Positions 25,818 to 28,548 of a stretch of 28,548 nucleotides of DNA are shown here, in pieces. The stretch covers positions 1-28,548 of IMG/VR virus record IMGVR_UViG_3300020416_000044, one strand, 5' to 3'. This DNA comes from a virus. The notes beneath the pieces were generated by a model, which saw only the letters and a list, made by a program, of their open reading frames with translations, ran no database searches and had not been told where the DNA came from. Both the position numbers and the translations under genes were made by a program. Position 1 is the first letter of the stretch; the number at the start of each line of letters is the position of its first letter.

Positions 25818-25853
25818 TGCCGGCAGTTAATGAGTAAAGGGGCCTGCCGACAC
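25817..25853 (+). other. GC-rich hairpin at the end of the replication operon
   Basis: GTGCCGGCAG (25817-25826) pairs with CTGCCGACAC (25844-25853) in 9 of 10 positions, with a 17-base loop; the left arm includes the perfect palindrome TGCCGGCA. No T run follows, so a classical intrinsic terminator is not shown. It may be an mRNA 3'-end stabiliser, an RNase processing site or a weak terminator. Confidence 0.6.
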
Positions 25854-25898
25854 CTGATGTAGTGAGAAATTATATATAAAATAAATTAAAATAAACTA

Positions 25899-25928
25899 TT
25901 GTCAAATATAATAATTGCTCTATATAAT
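25899..25928 (+). promoter_or_regulatory. Sigma70-like promoter for the RHH operon
   Basis: TTGTCA (25899-25904) and TATAAT (25923-25928) are separated by 18 bp and lie 31 bp before the ATG of the ribbon-helix-helix gene. The surrounding 140-bp intergenic stretch is extremely AT-rich. It is the only sizeable gap in the right half, which makes a promoter here plausible. Confidence 0.6.
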
Positions 25929-25938
25929 CCCATATAAT
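25906..25938 (+). repeat. Three direct ATATAAT repeats in the promoter
   Basis: ATATAAT occurs at 25906-25912, 25922-25928 and 25932-25938. The spacings are 16 and 10 bases (start to start). They could be alternative -10 boxes or binding sites for the small regulator encoded immediately downstream. High local AT content means chance is not excluded. Confidence 0.5.
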
Positions 25939-25958
25939 AACACAACAAAGGAAAGAAA

Positions 25959-26138
25959 ATGCCAGATATAAGTAAATTTAAATCAGTGTCTGTATCTATG
26001 GATACACACAATAAACTAATGAGTTTAGCTCAAAAAAGATTTGAGGTACCTGTTAGTGTACAGAAAGTAATAGAGTTTTTATTAGAGAAAGAGATGAAAA
26101 AGAAAAATGGTAGATCTAACGGGCGAGCACGAGGTTAA
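25959..26138 (+). CDS. Ribbon-helix-helix (Arc/CopG-like) regulator (59 aa)
   Basis: The 59-aa product starts after an AAAGGAAAG site. It has the RHH layout: a short beta strand (KFKSVSVSM, 6-14), helix 1 (DTHNKLMSLAQKRF, 15-28), turn (EVPVS, 29-33), helix 2 (VQKVIEFLLEKEM, 34-46) and a basic tail. RHH proteins bind DNA as dimers through the paired strands and usually repress their own promoter. The AT-rich promoter with three ATATAAT copies just upstream is a natural candidate operator, and the palindromes at 17799-17835 are another. The 3' end overlaps the next gene by 32 bases. Identification comes from sequence pattern without a search. Confidence 0.7.
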   Translation: MPDISKFKSVSVSMDTHNKLMSLAQKRFEVPVSVQKVIEFLLEKEMKKKNGRSNGRARG

Positions 26139-26325
26139 GGCTATATGCCCACGTTGCGCAGGCAATGGCTATATAGTTATACAAAGTGAGTTTGTACGCA
26201 GGCAGGAATTTAATTGTCCCCAGTGTGACTGTGAAGGATGGGTTATGTTACCTGCAAATCAATGTAGAGAAAACGTTGAGGGCGGAATAGAACCAAGATG
26301 GATGAAGACAGGAGAAACAATCTAA
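26107..26325 (+). CDS. DnaJ-type zinc-finger small protein
   Basis: This 72-aa protein contains CPRCAGNGY (Cys14, Cys17) and CPQCDCEGW (Cys37, Cys40), the CxxCxGxG pairing of the DnaJ cysteine-rich domain. There is no J domain and a single pair set, so it cannot be a full chaperone. Phage proteins of this type are common and their job is not settled; they may bind unfolded protein or assist assembly. It starts inside the RHH gene and its stop overlaps the next ATG (TAATG). Confidence 0.7.
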   Translation: MVDLTGEHEVKAICPRCAGNGYIVIQSEFVRRQEFNCPQCDCEGWVMLPANQCRENVEGGIEPRWMKTGETI

Positions 26326-27008
26326 TGGAAGATCTTGAACATATTAAATATGCAAAAAATGTTTTAAGTCAAAGAGACTTTGAAGAACTGCAAGAGTATA
26401 TTGGTGATGATGTAGATTATTGGCCATCCTATAATTTTAAACCTAAAGATGTTCCTCCTAGAAACAAAATTGAAAAAGCTATTGTTAAGTTAATTGGACA
26501 AGACAATCACGTTGAGTATTGGATAAGGAACCCTAGAGGACAAGAACCAACTTTATGGCACGTAGATGCTAACGAGTTGTTTATGAAAAAATATATAAGT
26601 GAAAATGATAGTCCTGAAGAACCTCAATTTGCTAGACAGTTTCCATTAAACACACATATTTTATACATTTCTGTTGATCCTAAAATGGAAGGTGGTGAGT
26701 TGTTAATACTACCTAACAATACATATGTAGAAGGAAGACCGATTAATGATACAAACTATCAACCCATGGATTCAAGCAGAATGCTTATTGTAAAGCCAAA
26801 AGAAAATCATTTAGTGTTTTTCAACAAACCAATTTATCATGCAACAAATGAATATAAAAACATAGATCCGTTAAGAAGAGATTTTAGAGTAAGTTTAATG
26901 TTTTCTTCTTGGGACTATATTCCAAAACCGTATGATGAATGGCACCATTGGAATAACCCCTGGGTGGGAATACCTGCTGAACAATTAAAATGGCCTAAAG
27001 GAGCATAA
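26325..27008 (+). CDS. 2-oxoglutarate/Fe(II)-dependent oxygenase
   Basis: I start at ATG 26325 (227 aa), which overlaps the upstream TAA and follows AGGAG; an in-frame ATG at 26298 lies inside the upstream gene. The iron site is WHVDANELF (His79, Asp81) and IYHATNEY (His172), with RRDFRVSLMFSSW (Arg188 in RVSL) as the likely 2-oxoglutarate anchor. The HxD...H...R order fits the double-stranded beta-helix fold of the prolyl-4-hydroxylase-like family. GGELLILPNNTYVEG (123-137) is the usual central strand pair. Such phage oxygenases may hydroxylate a protein or a nucleobase; the substrate is unknown. All metal residues look present, so activity is plausible. Confidence 0.8.
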   Translation: MEDLEHIKYAKNVLSQRDFEELQEYIGDDVDYWPSYNFKPKDVPPRNKIEKAIVKLIGQDNHVEYWIRNPRGQEPTLWHVDANELFMKKYISENDSPEEPQFARQFPLNTHILYISVDPKMEGGELLILPNNTYVEGRPINDTNYQPMDSSRMLIVKPKENHLVFFNKPIYHATNEYKNIDPLRRDFRVSLMFSSWDYIPKPYDEWHHWNNPWVGIPAEQLKWPKGA

Positions 27009-27010
27009 AT

Positions 27011-27226
27011 ATGAAAGATTTTAATATAAAAGTAAGCTGGTCTACCAACAATGTGTTGACGTGGATCATATTTTTAATATCAATAGGATTATTGATTGCA
27101 AATACAGTGACTACGTATACACTGTATAATGTTATTGAAACGATGTGGTTAGAGATACAACAGGTCAAAGAAACTAACATTTCTTTGTATCAATTTATCG
27201 AGGGACATCGAGATGACTTTAATTAA
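27011..27226 (+). CDS. Small single-span membrane protein
   Basis: The 71-aa protein has one strong membrane helix at about 15-40 (VLTWIIFLISIGLLIANTV), a short N-terminal part and a C-terminal amphipathic tail (ETMWLEIQQVKETN). An AAAGGAG site lies about 8 bases before the ATG. Holin-like or envelope-modifying functions are possible, but the early-region location argues against the late lysis cassette. No family is recognised. Confidence 0.6.
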   Translation: MKDFNIKVSWSTNNVLTWIIFLISIGLLIANTVTTYTLYNVIETMWLEIQQVKETNISLYQFIEGHRDDFN

Positions 27227-27236
27227 GGAGAACCGA

Positions 27237-27605
27237 GTGAGAAAAGAAATCCCTAACAGGATGATGTGTGCAACTTTCGCTATTCCAATAGACGGGCGTA
27301 GAGTAGTTGGCACATTAGATTATATTGCTAGCAAATCAGGTCTTACACCTATGGCCTTTTGGATTAAAATTAAACCAACAGATTCATATTTAGACAGGGA
27401 ACTTAGAGCATCGGGCAAACTAATATCAAGATGTTTACAACACGGTGAGTCCTTGAAAGATCTTGTAGACACACTATCTCAAGATAACATAGCGGGACAC
27501 ATGGCAAACTATTTACACAAAAACATGGAAGATATTATACTAGGAAAGCAACCGGATAAGAAACAGCGTATGCTATCAACTGATCCGTATGCTATGAAAG
27601 AATGA
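27237..27605 (+). CDS. Orphan TSCPD-domain protein (ribonucleotide reductase-related)
   Basis: I use the GTG at 27237 (122 aa): AAGGAG lies 6 bases upstream and it clears the upstream stop; ATG 27213 is the alternative. The core GTLDYIASKSGLTPMAFWI, followed by DRELRASGKLISRCLQHGE and SLKDLVDTLSQDN, matches the TSCPD pattern at the C-terminus of B12-dependent (class II, NrdJ) ribonucleotide reductases (a strand-rich part, then a helix with ISL-x-L-x-HG). No catalytic reductase domain is in the window. It may be a stand-alone accessory to a host or phage reductase. Assignment is moderate. Confidence 0.55.
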   Translation: MRKEIPNRMMCATFAIPIDGRRVVGTLDYIASKSGLTPMAFWIKIKPTDSYLDRELRASGKLISRCLQHGESLKDLVDTLSQDNIAGHMANYLHKNMEDIILGKQPDKKQRMLSTDPYAMKE

Positions 27606-27847
27606 TGGACGAGTTTGAGATAGATTGGATACCGGAGGAAATGGAAACACCAAAGAACATTCCTGGTGTTATCGATGCTTTGTCTGAAGTGCCTCCACAC
27701 ACAGTAGATAAATTATGTAAAGCTAAGTTTGGACACACGAATTGGGCAAGAATGGGTCAAATGTCACCAGAGGAATTGCTTGGTAATCCACACGAATTTG
27801 ACTACGAGAATGGAATAATATATTTTAAGAACTCACATTTAGTATAG
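27602..27847 (+). CDS. Unknown acidic small protein (81 aa)
   Basis: The ATG overlaps the upstream TGA (ATGA), consistent with the operon style. The protein is acidic at the N-terminus (MMDEFEIDWIPEEMETP), with SEVPPHTVDKLCKAKFG and FDYENGIIYFKNSHL. Nothing in it points to a known family. It ends 13 bases before the tail-fibre-like gene, at the boundary between early and virion-type genes. Confidence 0.6.
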   Translation: MMDEFEIDWIPEEMETPKNIPGVIDALSEVPPHTVDKLCKAKFGHTNWARMGQMSPEELLGNPHEFDYENGIIYFKNSHLV

Positions 27848-27860
27848 GAGAAAAATTTCA

Positions 27861-28505
27861 ATGACCCTTCCAACCAGCGGCCAAATTTCTTTGAATGACG
27901 TTAGAGCAGAATTTGGATCGCCTTCTAGTAATGTATCTATGAGTCAGTTTTATAGAGGGGGCAGTTTTGTTATTGCTGTTACTAAAAATAATAACATACC
28001 CACGTCAGGGCAGATATCTATGTCAAATTTTTATGGAGGTAGAAATAAAGGAGCATATGCTCAATTTACCGCTGGAACAGCTTCTACTGGTGGTAAGGCC
28101 CCTCAAACATTTGTTGGAATAGATAATGCAAACCTACATGGGACTGGAAACATTGGATCTTTTACTAGTCAAGGATTGGTGATTGGGCTCGGCGGTTCGG
28201 AGACTTCAACAAATTTAAGGGCTTGGTTAGTTGCAGGGTCAAGGTGCGATATGAGAGCAGATAACGCAAGCTCAGGATCACCAGTAAACCCCGCTTTGAT
28301 CTACAATCAAATATTCCAAGTTAATACTTCAACCTCGAGTTATTTGTTTGACAGACAATGGCCAGCTATTCCTAGCGCAGCTACAAATGGTCGTTTCTCT
28401 AGTGCTTTTACTGGAATGCCGGCTGGTCCCAGTCATAATGCATCTGTACCTATGGTTTCCGGTACATCATATGTTATGCAAATGGATAAGGGTAGTCACA
28501 TATAA
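27861..28505 (+). CDS. Tail/fibre-type protein with TSGQIS motifs
   Basis: After AGGAG, this 214-aa protein opens with LPTSGQISLNDVRAEFG and repeats IPTSGQISMSNFYGG (45-59), a pattern common at the N-terminus of marine phage tail and surface proteins. The rest is Ser/Thr/Gly/Asn-rich beta-type sequence. It marks a return to virion-type genes after the early region. Its stop overlaps the next start. I do not see a receptor-binding or enzymatic motif. The structural call is by motif and composition. Confidence 0.65.
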   Translation: MTLPTSGQISLNDVRAEFGSPSSNVSMSQFYRGGSFVIAVTKNNNIPTSGQISMSNFYGGRNKGAYAQFTAGTASTGGKAPQTFVGIDNANLHGTGNIGSFTSQGLVIGLGGSETSTNLRAWLVAGSRCDMRADNASSGSPVNPALIYNQIFQVNTSTSSYLFDRQWPAIPSAATNGRFSSAFTGMPAGPSHNASVPMVSGTSYVMQMDKGSHI

Positions 28506-28548
28506 TGTATAATATTACTTGGCAAAAAGAAATTGAAGACACTGGCGA
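28505..28548 (+). CDS. Start of an unknown gene cut by the window edge
   Basis: An ATG overlaps the upstream TAA (TAATG), and 14 codons stay open to the window end (MYNITWQKEIEDTG). Nothing can be said of its function; context suggests another tail-region gene. Confidence 0.5.
   Translation, partial: MYNITWQKEIEDTG

Noticed and set aside
1-28548. Prophage/lysogeny, CRISPR, tRNA or insertion sequence
   Set aside because: No integrase, repressor of the CI type, spacer array, tRNA cloverleaf or transposase was seen on either strand.

Overview
The window looks like part of an AT-rich genome of a tailed, lytic-looking marine bacteriophage, most likely an uncultured podovirus-like phage of the kind found in surface-ocean viromes (SAR11/pelagiphage-like). 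This rests on gene style: the GGTMTGDLNLG tail-fibre segment, the TSGQIS tail repeat, very large Ala/Gly-rich internal virion proteins, a family A DNA polymerase and tightly overlapping small genes. The host is inferred, not seen. No integrase, tRNA, CRISPR array, insertion sequence or rRNA was found. Terminase, portal, major capsid and RNA polymerase genes are not in the window.

Left part (1-16336, all + strand): a virion and lysis module. It starts inside a tail-collar protein, followed by two fibre-like proteins (484-2397), a 611-aa nozzle/connector-like protein (2406-4241), a 55-aa gene (4241-4408), a small beta-rich protein and a zinc-ribbon protein. A HlyC-type lysine acyltransferase gene (5027-5440) comes next. 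Four large internal/ejection-type proteins follow directly (5440-14724). The module ends with a XhlA/holin-like membrane protein, a 297-aa protein of unknown role and an M15 peptidase endolysin. Most junctions are ATGA or TAATG overlaps, so translation is probably coupled.

Middle (16333-17835): one minus-strand gene, a SNF2-type helicase, converges on the endolysin with a 4-bp stop-stop overlap. It diverges from the replication genes across a compact bidirectional control region. That region has two face-to-face -35 boxes forming a perfect 8-bp inverted repeat (TTGACATT/AATGTCAA), with a second palindrome between them.

Right part (17853-27847, + strand): the replication and early/auxiliary module. 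In order: a conserved unknown, a coiled-coil protein, an SSB-like protein with an acidic DSVPF tail and a strong intrinsic terminator. Next come an archaeo-eukaryotic-type primase, a UvrD-like SF1 helicase, an HTH-HNH endonuclease, a DUF3310 protein and DNA polymerase A with Leu at the 762-equivalent position. After a GC-rich hairpin and a promoter with repeated ATATAAT boxes lies a small operon: ribbon-helix-helix regulator, DnaJ-type zinc protein, 2OG-Fe(II) oxygenase, membrane protein, orphan TSCPD-domain protein and an unknown. At 27861 a new tail/fibre gene begins and the last gene runs off the edge.

The most interesting point is the HlyC-like lysine acyltransferase embedded in the virion operon. 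It sits beside ejection-type proteins that share a repeated aromatic-x-x-GG-x-V signature, often close to lysines. This suggests, but does not prove, a phage system that fatty-acylates its own ejection proteins.
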